NCBI GenBank assembly: GCA_019690055.1
Contig: JADGGF010000002.1
Coordinates: forward strand, 1 to 33,183
Length of the DNA: 33,183 nt
Reading direction: 5' to 3'
From: Micromonosporaceae bacterium
GTDB taxonomy: Bacteria > Actinomycetota > Actinomycetes > Mycobacteriales > Micromonosporaceae
Shown: in pieces, positions 9,496 to 20,041 of the stretch
Position numbering within the stretch: the stretch's first letter is position 1
How the letters are laid out: each line of letters begins with the position of its first letter
Translations under genes and position numbers: made by a program
The notes under the pieces: model-generated
The model's database searches: none
Told to the model about the DNA's origin: nothing
The model's input: the letters and a program-made list of their open reading frames with translations, nothing else

Positions 9496-10508
9496 GATTC
9501 GTGGCTCAGCGACGGGGCCACGTACTTGGCGAAGGACTCCAGCAGGCGGGCGTTGTACTCCACCCCGAGCATGTTCGGCACCGTGATGAGCAGGGTGTCC
9601 GCTAGCCGGACGGCCTCGTCGCGGGCCAACTCCTCGGCCACGACATCCGGCTCCCCGATGTAGCTGCGACCGAACCGCGCGACCGCGCCCTCGAGCAGGC
9701 CTACCTGGTCCTGCGACTCCTCCCGGCCATCGCCGAAGTAGGCGCGGTCCTCGTCCGTGGTGATCGGAACGACGCTCCGGCTCACCGACACCCGTGGCGT
9801 CCAGGACCAGCCCGCCTCGGCCCAGGCCGAGCGGAACACCCGGATCTGCTCGGCCTGGAGCTCGTGAAACGGCACGCCGGTGTCTTCCGTGAGCAACGTC
9901 GAACTCATGAGATTCAAACCCTGCTGGGCCGCCCAGCGCGCGGTGTCGCGGGTGCCCGATCCCCACCAGATCCGCTGCCGCAGGCCCGGCGACTGCGGCT
10001 GGATCGGTACCAGGCCAGCCGGACCCCGGCGGGGATCCGCCGGCGCGATCCCCGCCCCCTCGATCGCCCGCAGGAACTGCGCCGTCTTGGCCCGGGCCTC
10101 GTCGGCCGCCGTGCGGCCCGGCGCCGGAGTGTAGCCGAATGTCTCGTAGCCATTGATAACGGTCTCCGGTGATCCCCGGCTCACCCCGAGCTGCAACCGG
10201 CCGCCGCTGAGCAGGTCCGTGGCGGCGGCCTCCTCGGCCATGTAGAGCGGGTTCTCGTACCTCATGTCGATGACGCCCGTGCCCATCTCGATCCGGCTCG
10301 TCCGCAACGCGATGGCGGCCAGGAGCGGGAACGGCGAGGCGAGCTGGCGGGCGAAATGGTGCACGCGGACGTAGGCGCCGGCCGCACCAAGCTCCTCGGC
10401 CGCGACGGCCAGTTCGACGGTCTGCCGCAGCGCGTCCGCGGCCGTACGCACCCGCGACCCGGGGACGGCCCGCCAGTGTCCAAATGAGAGGAACCCGAAG
10501 CCCTGCAC
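9492..10508 (-). CDS. LLM-class flavin-dependent oxidoreductase
   Basis: VQGFGFLSFGHWRAVPGSRVRTAADALRQTVELAVAAEELGAAGAYVRVHHFARQLASPFPLLAAIALRTSRIEMGTGVIDMRYENPLYMAEEAAATDLLSGGRLQLGVSRGSPE; ORF extension beyond ~10508 is repeat-derived. Confidence 0.88.
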   Translation of the reverse strand: MQGFGFLSFGHWRAVPGSRVRTAADALRQTVELAVAAEELGAAGAYVRVHHFARQLASPFPLLAAIALRTSRIEMGTGVIDMRYENPLYMAEEAAATDLLSGGRLQLGVSRGSPETVINGYETFGYTPAPGRTAADEARAKTAQFLRAIEGAGIAPADPRRGPAGLVPIQPQSPGLRQRIWWGSGTRDTARWAAQQGLNLMSSTLLTEDTGVPFHELQAEQIRVFRSAWAEAGWSWTPRVSVSRSVVPITTDEDRAYFGDGREESQDQVGLLEGAVARFGRSYIGEPDVVAEELARDEAVRLADTLLITVPNMLGVEYNARLLESFAKYVAPSLSHES

Positions 10509-10667
10509 GGTGACAACTCCTCCGCTCGGTGTCGGCGTCGCCACCAACCCTAGGCCCACTCGACGGCGGCCCCGCTGCACGGCCAGGTGATCTCTGCCAT
10601 TCCCGACCCAGGCGTACGATTCAGCCCAGCCGTCGCAGCTGTCCCGGGCGTCCCGGCGCCACGGAGC

Positions 10668-10748
10668 CACAGTGGTGGCCGGAGGCCACAGGACCACAGT
10701 GGTGGCCGGAGGCCACAGGACCACAGTGGTGGCCGGAGGCCACAGTGA
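10668..10748. repeat. 27-bp tandem repeat, 3 copies (third imperfect at its end)
   Basis: CACAGTGGTGGCCGGAGGCCACAGGAC x2 then CACAGTGGTGGCCGGAGGCCACAGTGA; contains CCACAGTGG and GGCC-GGA-GGCC dyads. Confidence 0.95.
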
Positions 10749-10882
10749 TGGACCGGTCGCGCCAAGTTCCCGGAACCCCCGACACGCGGGAAGCGCGCCG
10801 GTAGCGTGGCCCACGTCAGAGAACGCCGAGGTCGGTACGGCGACCGCCGACCGGCCGCCCCAAACGGGGGAGGAGGCAATCG

Positions 10883-11599
10883 ATGACCACCCAGCAACTG
10901 CCCCGACTGCAGGGACTAGCCGTCTTTGACAGCGCGGGTCAGCGAATCGGCGATGTCCAGCGGGTGTTCTACGACCAGGTCACCAACGAGCCGGCCTGGA
11001 TAACGGTCCGTGGCCTCGGTGCCCGGGAAGCCTTTGTGCCCTTGACGGGAGCGCGTATCGACCCGTCGGGTGTCACGGTGGCCCTGCGCAAGGACGTGAT
11101 CGAGGGTGCACCGATGATTGAGGCGGGTACTGAGCTGAGCGCGGACGATGCGGCCAAATTGGACCGTTACTACACGGGCATGCTCAGCACTATGTCCGAG
11201 GCGCCGCCGAGCGCCCCGTCCGAACCCGAACAATCCGCGGAGCTGACCAGCTTCGAGGAGCGAGTTCGCGTCGACACCGAGCCGGTAGAGAGCGGCACCG
11301 TCCGGCTGCACAAGAAGGTGGTGACCGAACCGGTGGAGACGTCGGTTCCGGTTCGCCACGAAGAGGTGCGGGTGGAGCGCGTGCCAGCGAGTTCGCCCGC
11401 ACCCACACCGGGGCATCGCTTCGAGGACGAGACCGTGGAGGTCACCCTGCACGAGGAGCGGCCGACTGTCGCCAAGGAGGCGGTGCCGGTCGAGACCGTG
11501 CGGGTGACGGCCAAGTCGGAGACCGACGAGCGGCCGGTGTCCGACCAGGTCCGCCGCGAGCGCATCGAGGTTCAGGACCAGCGCCCGGGCCAGCGGTGA
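10883..11599 (+). CDS. PRC-barrel domain protein with C-terminal DUF2382
   Basis: LQGLAVFDSAGQRIGDVQRVFYDQVTNEPAWITVRGLG (PRC barrel); LTSFEERVRVDTEPVESGTVRLHKKVVTEPVETSVPVRHEEVRVERV (DUF2382); strong SD gggaggagg. Confidence 0.92.
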   Translation: MTTQQLPRLQGLAVFDSAGQRIGDVQRVFYDQVTNEPAWITVRGLGAREAFVPLTGARIDPSGVTVALRKDVIEGAPMIEAGTELSADDAAKLDRYYTGMLSTMSEAPPSAPSEPEQSAELTSFEERVRVDTEPVESGTVRLHKKVVTEPVETSVPVRHEEVRVERVPASSPAPTPGHRFEDETVEVTLHEERPTVAKEAVPVETVRVTAKSETDERPVSDQVRRERIEVQDQRPGQR

Positions 11600-11624
11600 C
11601 CGCCAAGCCGCGGACGGGCAGAGT

Positions 11625-11660
11625 CGATGGACGGTCGGAGGCTACTCCGGCCGTCCATCG
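11625..11660 (+). terminator. Candidate intrinsic (U-poor) terminator hairpin
   Basis: CGATGGACGGTCGGAG - GCTA - CTCCGGCCGTCCATCG, 16-bp stem with one wobble, 4-nt loop, 25 bp after the PRC-barrel stop. Confidence 0.75.
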
Positions 11661-11809
11661 TCCATCTCCGCGTACTGGCCATCACTGCTGACTGGCTCCC
11701 CCATCACTGCTCGCTGATGAGCGCCAGCAGGCTGGCCGTCCACTGTGGTGGTACGCCACTGGACGGGGGGATCGGGCCGCTGTTCGGCGAGCGGGACGCA
11801 TGCATCACC

Positions 11810-12814
11810 TCACTGTACGCTGCCCGGCGGGCGCAGGCGGCCGGTCGCGACAAAGGACGCATGCAGATCGGTCAACGTCTGGCGGAGCGGCCGCGGCTCG
11901 TGGCCCAGCTCCCGCCGGGCCTTGGCGCCGTCGACGATCGGGAAGGTGTCGAGTGCGTGCAACGACTCCCGCGTCGGCAGCAGCGGCCACCCGGTCCACC
12001 GCACCAGCGGCTCGGCGACCGGGGCCACGGCCCGGGCCAGGCCGGACGGAGCGACCCGGTGGGTGACCGGCGAGCCGCGGACGGCGGCGGCCAGCTGGGC
12101 CAGCTCCGCGAGGCTCGCGCGGTGTCCGGGCACCAGATAGTTCTCACCCGTATGGCCCCGGGCGCCCGCCGCGCGGAGGGCGTGCACGACGTCGCGGACG
12201 TCGACCCAGTCGAACCCGCCCGGCACCAGCGCCGGCGTCCGGCGCCGCCACAGCGCGAGCAGCACGGCCCCCCCCATGCGCGACGGGCTGTCGTCGACCG
12301 GGCCGATGATGCCGCTCGGGTTGACCACCACCGCGTCCAAGCCGCGGTCGACAACCCGCCGGAGCTCGACTTCGCCCGCGGCCTTCGAGCGGTCATAGGC
12401 GGGCAGCTGCGGCCGGAGGGCGCGCGGGGCGCTCTCGTCGACGGGCCGGCCCGCGGCGGCGGCCAGGTCGAAGGCGTGCACCGAGCTGCAGTGCACGAAT
12501 CGCCGCACCCCGCGGTCCAGCGCCGCCTGGGCCAGAATCCGTACGCCGTCGACGTTGACCGAGTGCACCAGACCGCGCAGGCCGCCGACAATGGAGATGA
12601 CGGCGGCGAGGTGATAGACGATCTCACATCCCTGCAGCGCGGGGCCGATCGCCGCGGCCTCGCGGATGTCGGCCCGCACCCACCGGGCGCCGTGCCGGAC
12701 CGCCCGCACCGGCTCGCGGAGGTCAACGGCCCGCACCTCGTGGCCGTCGGACAGCAGCGCGAGGCACAGGTTCGTCCCTACATACCCGGCCGCCCCGGTC
12801 ACCACGATCGTCAT
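11810..12814 (-). CDS. NAD-dependent epimerase/dehydratase family protein (extended SDR)
   Basis: MTIVVTGAAGYVGTNLCLALLSDGHEV (Rossmann TGxxGxxG) and YDRSKAAGE (YxxxK); start at 12814. Confidence 0.9.
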   Translation of the reverse strand: MTIVVTGAAGYVGTNLCLALLSDGHEVRAVDLREPVRAVRHGARWVRADIREAAAIGPALQGCEIVYHLAAVISIVGGLRGLVHSVNVDGVRILAQAALDRGVRRFVHCSSVHAFDLAAAAGRPVDESAPRALRPQLPAYDRSKAAGEVELRRVVDRGLDAVVVNPSGIIGPVDDSPSRMGGAVLLALWRRRTPALVPGGFDWVDVRDVVHALRAAGARGHTGENYLVPGHRASLAELAQLAAAVRGSPVTHRVAPSGLARAVAPVAEPLVRWTGWPLLPTRESLHALDTFPIVDGAKARRELGHEPRPLRQTLTDLHASFVATGRLRPPGSVQ

Positions 12815-12901
12815 GCCCACCGAGTGTGCCGGCGACCCGGCTCGGCCGCGAGACACCCGCGCGCACCGAGACCTCAGCGCGGCTACTCCGTGGCCTCGGT
12901 G

Positions 12902-13339
12902 CTACTTGCAGGTGGGCACGTCGTCGCTCGTCTTGCGGTAGATAATGACCTCGACCTCGCTAGCAAAGTGATCTTGGTCGATGACGAAGCGGGCGGTCTC
13001 GGCGTCGAGCAGCTCCAGCGTCCCGGCGATGTACCCGGGAAGCGCGCCGTGGTAAGGCTGCTCGGCGCGCCAGGTTGCGCCAGCGAACTGGACAAGCTCG
13101 ATCCCACAGTGCGCGTAGAGTTCAAAGGGGTACGCGACGCCGAGCTCGGGAGCTGGCGGGAGTCCGCGGATGTTGGTCATGTCGAACGGTTCGACATCCG
13201 CGGGAACGTACGGCGGGTAGGTCGCGGTCGCGCTGGCCGGGCTCGCCGCCGCTGGCTCGCTCACTGTGTCGAGCCGACCGGCACAGCCTCCTCCGCCCGC
13301 GATCATGAGCAGAAGCACAGGAACGACGAGCCGACGCAT
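12902..13339 (-). CDS. Small predicted lipoprotein of unknown function
   Basis: MRRLVVPVLLLMIAGGGGCAGRLDT... signal peptide with a lipobox-like Cys, 145 aa; Thr/Ser/Pro/Ala-rich linker after Cys. Confidence 0.7.
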   Translation of the reverse strand: MRRLVVPVLLLMIAGGGGCAGRLDTVSEPAAASPASATATYPPYVPADVEPFDMTNIRGLPPAPELGVAYPFELYAHCGIELVQFAGATWRAEQPYHGALPGYIAGTLELLDAETARFVIDQDHFASEVEVIIYRKTSDDVPTCK

Positions 13340-13469
13340 AGCGAACTCCCATCTATCCGGACCACGCGTGGGCTTCGCACACTCCGCCCCGTTGACCGAC
13401 CGCCTTTCGTCGATTCGTTGGAGATGGATTCTGCCACGCCGGGGGGTGTTCCGCGCTGTTCCGCCGGCT

Positions 13470-13639
13470 CTTCGCCGACGGAGGCGCAGGCGATCCTCAC
13501 CGTGCTCGACGAGCGGGGCGTCGCCGTGCCGCCCGAGGCGCGCGACCGGATCCTCGCCTGCGCCGATCTGACCCAGCTCACCGCCTGGCTGCGCCGGGCG
13601 GTCCGGGCGACCACCGTCGACGACGTTCTCGCCGCCTGA
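13470..13639 (+). pseudogene. C-terminal remnant resembling Rpn/PD-(D/E)XK nuclease-family proteins
   Basis: SPTEAQAILTVLDERGVAVPPEARDRILACADLTQLTAWLRRAVRATTVDDVLAA* matches the typical C-terminal tail of actinobacterial Rpn-like proteins by eye; no nuclease domain upstream. Confidence 0.5.
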
Positions 13640-13689
13640 CACACACTGCGCTTCCGCGGCCTCGCTCGACGGGCCGGGTTTCTCGCGGC

Positions 13690-16107
<2,418 letters not shown>

Positions 16108-16174
16108 GGCCGGCCAGCCTACCCGATCAGCCCCTTTTTCCCGCCGTCCGCGGTGAGCATCGAGACTGGAGATC

Positions 16175-16993
16175 ATGCCGGAGCTTCCTGAGGTCGAGTC
16201 GGCCCGCGCGGTCATCGCCCGCTACGCGCTGCGGCGGCCGATCGCCGACGTCGACGACGCCGACACGTACGTCTGCCGGCCGCACCGCCCCGGCGAGATG
16301 CGCGCGGCGCTGGTGGGCCGCCGGCTGACCGCCGTTCACCGGCGCGGCAAGAGCATGTGGTGTGAGACGTCCGGCATTGGGCGGTCGCGGGCACCCGGGC
16401 CGGTCCTGGGCATCCATCTGGGCATGTCCGGGAAGATCGTCTTCGGTGACGGTCGCGGGCGGGAAATCGACGGTGGCGACTACTGGGAGCGGGGCCGGAA
16501 GCCCGGCGACCATCGATTCGCCCGGTTCACGCTCACCTTCGCCGATGGCAGTTTTCTGATGCTCGTCGATCCGCGTCGGCTCGGCCGGATCCGCCTCGAT
16601 CCTCCGGTCGAGGCGCTGGGACCGGACGCGCTCGACATCCCGCCGGATCAGTTCCGGGCCGCGCTGGCCCGGGGCACCGCGCCGGTGAAGGCGCGCCTCC
16701 TCGACCAGGAGGCGCTGGCCGGGGTTGGGAACCTCCTCGCCGATGAGGCCCTCTGGCAGGCCGGCATCCGGCCCTCCCGCCCCGTGGACGACCTGACGCC
16801 GGAGGAGATCGATCGTCTTCATCAGGCCGTGGTCGCGGCGGTGGCGGCCGCGCTCCGCGAGGGCGGGGTGCACACGCTGCCCGTGGTCCCGTTCCGGACA
16901 AAGGGCGCCACCTGCCCGCGCTGCGGCACCCCGATGGTGAGCGGCACCGTGGGCGGCCGGACCACCTGGTGGTGCCCCCGCGACCAGACCTGA
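16175..16993 (+). CDS. mutM: Formamidopyrimidine-DNA glycosylase / Fpg-Nei family
   Basis: MPELPEVESARAV N-terminus; GVGNLLADEALWQAGI; C-terminal zinc finger CPRCGTPMVSGTVGGRTTWWCPRDQ. Confidence 0.93.
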   Translation: MPELPEVESARAVIARYALRRPIADVDDADTYVCRPHRPGEMRAALVGRRLTAVHRRGKSMWCETSGIGRSRAPGPVLGIHLGMSGKIVFGDGRGREIDGGDYWERGRKPGDHRFARFTLTFADGSFLMLVDPRRLGRIRLDPPVEALGPDALDIPPDQFRAALARGTAPVKARLLDQEALAGVGNLLADEALWQAGIRPSRPVDDLTPEEIDRLHQAVVAAVAAALREGGVHTLPVVPFRTKGATCPRCGTPMVSGTVGGRTTWWCPRDQT

Positions 16994-17138
16994 TCTCGTC
17001 CCGGTCGCCCCGCTCGCACCCCGGTCGAGGCCGCCCCCACCTCACGACATCCACGACGGTCAGCTCCATGCTGCTCGATCGGATGGCCGGCACACCCGGC
17101 CACGGATCGAGGATGCCCGCTCGGCCCATTGATAACGG

Positions 17139-17197
17139 ATTAGTAAAGGGTCCTAACCAAGTACTGGACCAGTTTGTTTGTTTGGTGTACTAACCAA
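17139..17197 (+). promoter_or_regulatory. AT-rich promoter/operator upstream of the ROK regulator
   Basis: Direct repeat CTAACCAA (17153-17160 and 17190-17197); palindrome ACTGGaCCAGT (17163-17173); dyad TTGGTgtactaACCAA (17182-17197). Confidence 0.55.
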
Positions 17198-17200
17198 CGC

Positions 17201-18415
17201 ATGACCGCGATGGAGACGCCACCCGGCTACTCCGCGACCCGGGCGCTCCGGCCCAGCGCGAAGTCGCTCCCCGAGCACGCGCGGGGTCACAACCGGTCGT
17301 TGGTCCTGCAGACGCTGTACCGCAACGGCGAGCTCAGTCGGGCGGACCTTGCCCGGGCGACCGGGCTGACCCGGGTCACGATCAGCGACCTGGTGGCGGA
17401 CCTCATCGCGGCCGGGCTGGTCGTGGAGCTCGGCCAACGTGACGAGGCCCGACCCGGCAAGCCCGCCACGCTGCTCGGCATCAACCGCACCGGGCACTGC
17501 ATCATCGGCCTCGACCTGTCCGGCGCGCAGAGCTTTCTCGGTGCGCTGCTCGACCTCGACGGCGGCGTGATCGAGCACCGGGAGGTCCTGCTGCACGACG
17601 CGACCGGCCCGGAGGCGCTCGAGTGCGTGGTGGACCTGGCCCGGCAGTTGGTCGCGGCGGCGCGGACACCCGTCCTCGGCGTCGGCGTCGGCTCGCCCGG
17701 CATCGTCGACCGCGACGGCGTGGTCCTCACCGCCCCGAACCTGGGCTGGACCAACGTCGCGCTGCGGGACGGACTCGCCGAGGCGACCGGGCTACCCGTC
17801 TTCGTTGCCAACGACGCCAACGCCGCCACCCTCGCCGAGCTGACCTTCGGCGACCCGCGGCCCCGCGCCGGACGCGAGTCGGGAGCCCAACCGTCCGGGG
17901 GCGAGCCGCGCGGTCACGGGGAGCGGGGCGACCTCATGGTCGTGACCGTCGGTCATGGTGTCGGCGCCGGGCTCATCATCGATGGGCGCCTCATCGTGGG
18001 TAGCGGCTCGGCGGCCGGCGAGATCGGTCATGTCGTGGTCGGCACCGACGGCGGCTCGGAGTGCGCCTGCGGCAAGCACGGCTGCCTGGAGACCTGGCTC
18101 GCCGCGCCGCGCCTGGAGGCGGCGATCGCCGCCGACCCGGCCGCCCGCGACGCCGTCCTGGACGAGGCGGGCCGGCGGCTGGGCATCGCCCTCGCCCCGG
18201 TCGTGGCCGCCCTCAACCTCGCGGAGGTCGTGCTCAGCGGCCCCGCGCACCTACTCGACGGCCGACTGCTCGCCTCGGCCGTCGCCACGCTCCGCAGCCG
18301 CACCCTGGACGAGCTCCACGGTGACCTCACGCTGCGGATGTCGGCTCTGGGGAAGGACATCGTGCTGCGCGGCGCCGCCGCCATGGTCCTCTCCGGCCGG
18401 CTTGGGGTCGCCTGA
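17201..18415 (+). CDS. ROK-family transcriptional regulator (NagC/XylR type)
   Basis: wHTH (NGELSRADLARATGLTRVTISDLVADLIAAGLVVE) plus ROK domain (CACGKHGCLETWLA zinc motif). ATG at 17201 preferred over 17174. Confidence 0.92.
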   Translation: MTAMETPPGYSATRALRPSAKSLPEHARGHNRSLVLQTLYRNGELSRADLARATGLTRVTISDLVADLIAAGLVVELGQRDEARPGKPATLLGINRTGHCIIGLDLSGAQSFLGALLDLDGGVIEHREVLLHDATGPEALECVVDLARQLVAAARTPVLGVGVGSPGIVDRDGVVLTAPNLGWTNVALRDGLAEATGLPVFVANDANAATLAELTFGDPRPRAGRESGAQPSGGEPRGHGERGDLMVVTVGHGVGAGLIIDGRLIVGSGSAAGEIGHVVVGTDGGSECACGKHGCLETWLAAPRLEAAIAADPAARDAVLDEAGRRLGIALAPVVAALNLAEVVLSGPAHLLDGRLLASAVATLRSRTLDELHGDLTLRMSALGKDIVLRGAAAMVLSGRLGVA

Positions 18416-18488
18416 CCCGCTCCACCGCACAGCACCACGGGGTGTCCGCAACTCGCGGCCACCATCGCCCTAGGAAAGGTAACCAGTT

Positions 18489-19739
18489 ATGCGAAAGATC
18501 GGAGTCGTGGCGGGTATCGCCGCGACCGCCCTGATCCTCGCCGGGTGTGGCAGTACCCCGGCCGAGGAGGAAGCGGAGACCGGCACCATCCGGGTCTGGC
18601 TCAACGGCACCGACACGCCCCAGGAGGCGCGCGACTACCTCAAGCAGACCTTCGAGGCGCAGAACCCCGGCTGGACGCTGACCATCGAGGAACAGCAGTG
18701 GACCGGCTTGGTCGACAAGCTGACCACCGCGCTGTCGAGCTCGGACAGCCCGGACATCGTCGAGGTCGGTAACACCCAGGCCCCGGGCTTCACGTCGGCC
18801 GGGGCGTTCCTGGACCTGACCGACGACTTCCCGACCCAGGGCCTGCTGCCCGGTTTCGTCGAGATCGGCTCGTACGAGGGCCGGTTCTACGCGGCGCCGT
18901 ACTACTCGGGGGCCCGCCTGGTCTTCTACAACAAGCAGATGTACGCCGACGCCGGCGTCGAGGTGCCGAAGACGCTCGACGAGTACGTCGCGAACGCGGC
19001 GAAGCTCCAGGCCGCCGACCGGGACGGCGTCTACTGGGCCGGCCAGGACTGGTACGACGCACTGCCGTTCATCTGGGAGAACGGCGGCGAGATCGCGGTC
19101 TTCAAGGACGGTCGCTGGGACGCGCAGCTGTCCAGCCCCGGGTCGCTCGCGGGCCTGCGGCAGGTCGCGGCGATCACCTCGAACGTGACCGTGGCGGACA
19201 AGAACGGCAACGAGACCGACGAGTGGGTTCCGTTCTACGAGAAGCGGGCCGCGGCCGTGTCCGTGCCGAGCTGGGCCTACTGGTCGATCCTCTACGACGC
19301 CGACAAGAACCCCAACGGCCTCAAGCCCGAGGAGTTCGGCTACTTCAACCTGCCGGGCAAGAACGGCGGGGTGGCCAAGGTCTTCGCGGGCGGCTCGAAC
19401 ATCGCGATCTCCAAGAACTCCAAGCACCCGGAGCAGGCGAAGAAGGCCCTGAAGATCATCCTGAGCGAGGAGTACCAGCGGATCCTGGCGAAGAACGGCC
19501 TCGTGCCGGCGCTCACCTCGCTCTCCAATGAGGTCGCGGCGGCCACGCCGGAGCTGGCCAAGCTGATCGCGGACGCGGCCGTCAACGCCAAGCTCACGCC
19601 GGCCTCGCCCAAGTGGATCGACGTCGAGGAGTCCCGGGTCCTGCAGGACCTGTTCGTCCAGATCGCCAACGGCGGCGACGTCGAGGCGCTGGCCAAGGCG
19701 GCGGACGAGAAGATCGAAGAGATTCTCAACGATGTCTGA
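18489..19739 (+). CDS. Extracellular sugar-binding lipoprotein of ABC transporter (DasA-like)
   Basis: MRKIGVVAGIAATALILAGCGS lipobox; family 1 SBP features (TGTIRVWLNGTDTPQEARDYLKQTFEAQNPGWTLTIEEQQWTGLVDKLTTALSSSDSPDIVEVGNTQ). Confidence 0.92.
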   Translation: MRKIGVVAGIAATALILAGCGSTPAEEEAETGTIRVWLNGTDTPQEARDYLKQTFEAQNPGWTLTIEEQQWTGLVDKLTTALSSSDSPDIVEVGNTQAPGFTSAGAFLDLTDDFPTQGLLPGFVEIGSYEGRFYAAPYYSGARLVFYNKQMYADAGVEVPKTLDEYVANAAKLQAADRDGVYWAGQDWYDALPFIWENGGEIAVFKDGRWDAQLSSPGSLAGLRQVAAITSNVTVADKNGNETDEWVPFYEKRAAAVSVPSWAYWSILYDADKNPNGLKPEEFGYFNLPGKNGGVAKVFAGGSNIAISKNSKHPEQAKKALKIILSEEYQRILAKNGLVPALTSLSNEVAAATPELAKLIADAAVNAKLTPASPKWIDVEESRVLQDLFVQIANGGDVEALAKAADEKIEEILNDV

Positions 19740-19799
19740 GCGCTTCGCGCAGTGACGTCTGAGGCCTCGCTCAGCTGGGCATCTGAGGCCTCGCTCGCC
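19735..19799. repeat. ~24-bp direct repeat, 3 copies, first containing the SBP stop codon
   Basis: TCTGAGCGCTTCGCGCAGTGACG / TCTGAGGCCTCGCTCAGCTGGGCA / TCTGAGGCCTCGCTCGCC. Confidence 0.75.
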
Positions 19800-19817
19800 G
19801 GAAAGCCACAACGAGGT

Positions 19818-19846
19818 GGCCGGCGCGGGTACTCTCCGCGCCGGCC
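19818..19846 (+). terminator. GC-rich hairpin 1 between SBP and permease (possible attenuator or mRNA-stabilising stem-loop)
   Basis: GGCCGGCGCGG - gtactct - CCGCGCCGGCC, perfect 11-bp stem. Confidence 0.6.
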
Positions 19847-19875
19847 CGAGCGAGGGATACTCCCCCTGGCCCGGT

Positions 19876-19903
19876 CGGCACCGCGGTGCGGGCCGCGGTG
19901 CCG
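19876..19903 (+). terminator. GC-rich hairpin 2 between SBP and permease
   Basis: CGGCACCGCGG - tgcggg - CCGCGGTGCCG, perfect 11-bp stem. Confidence 0.6.
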
Positions 19904-20041
19904 GCTCCGGCCGGATCACCCCCGCCCTCGTTGTGCCCATCGCCCTAGGACAGCGTTCCGGGGCACCCTCTCACCCTATCCACCGCGCACCTGTCCACCC
20001 GTCACCCTGTCCACCCGCCTACGTGAGTCCGGAGGGCCGCC

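Noticed and set aside
10668-10748. Possible CRISPR array
   Set aside because: Contiguous tandem repeat without unique spacers.
10509-10814. N-terminal extension of the LLM oxidoreductase ORF (LWPPATTVV repeats)
   Set aside because: Translation of the intergenic 27-bp tandem repeat; family homology begins at VQGFGFLSFG.
11679-11710. 11-bp direct repeat CCATCACTGCT in the convergent PRC/epimerase gap
   Set aside because: Short, two copies only, no palindrome or associated promoter; not informative.
11627-13639. 670-aa plus-strand ORF
   Set aside because: Antisense to a clear NAD-dependent epimerase and lipoprotein; composition (RRPPGPPHQRLGDRGHGPG) is typical GC-rich shadow ORF. Only its last ~55 aa look protein-like (Rpn-like remnant).
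17163-17173. DasR (dre) site ACTGG..CCAGT
   Set aside because: Only outer halves match; the central TCTAGA is absent and spacing is 1 nt, so not called as a dre site.
18327-19940. 537-aa minus-strand ORF
   Set aside because: Antisense to the SBP gene, which has a lipobox and family signature.
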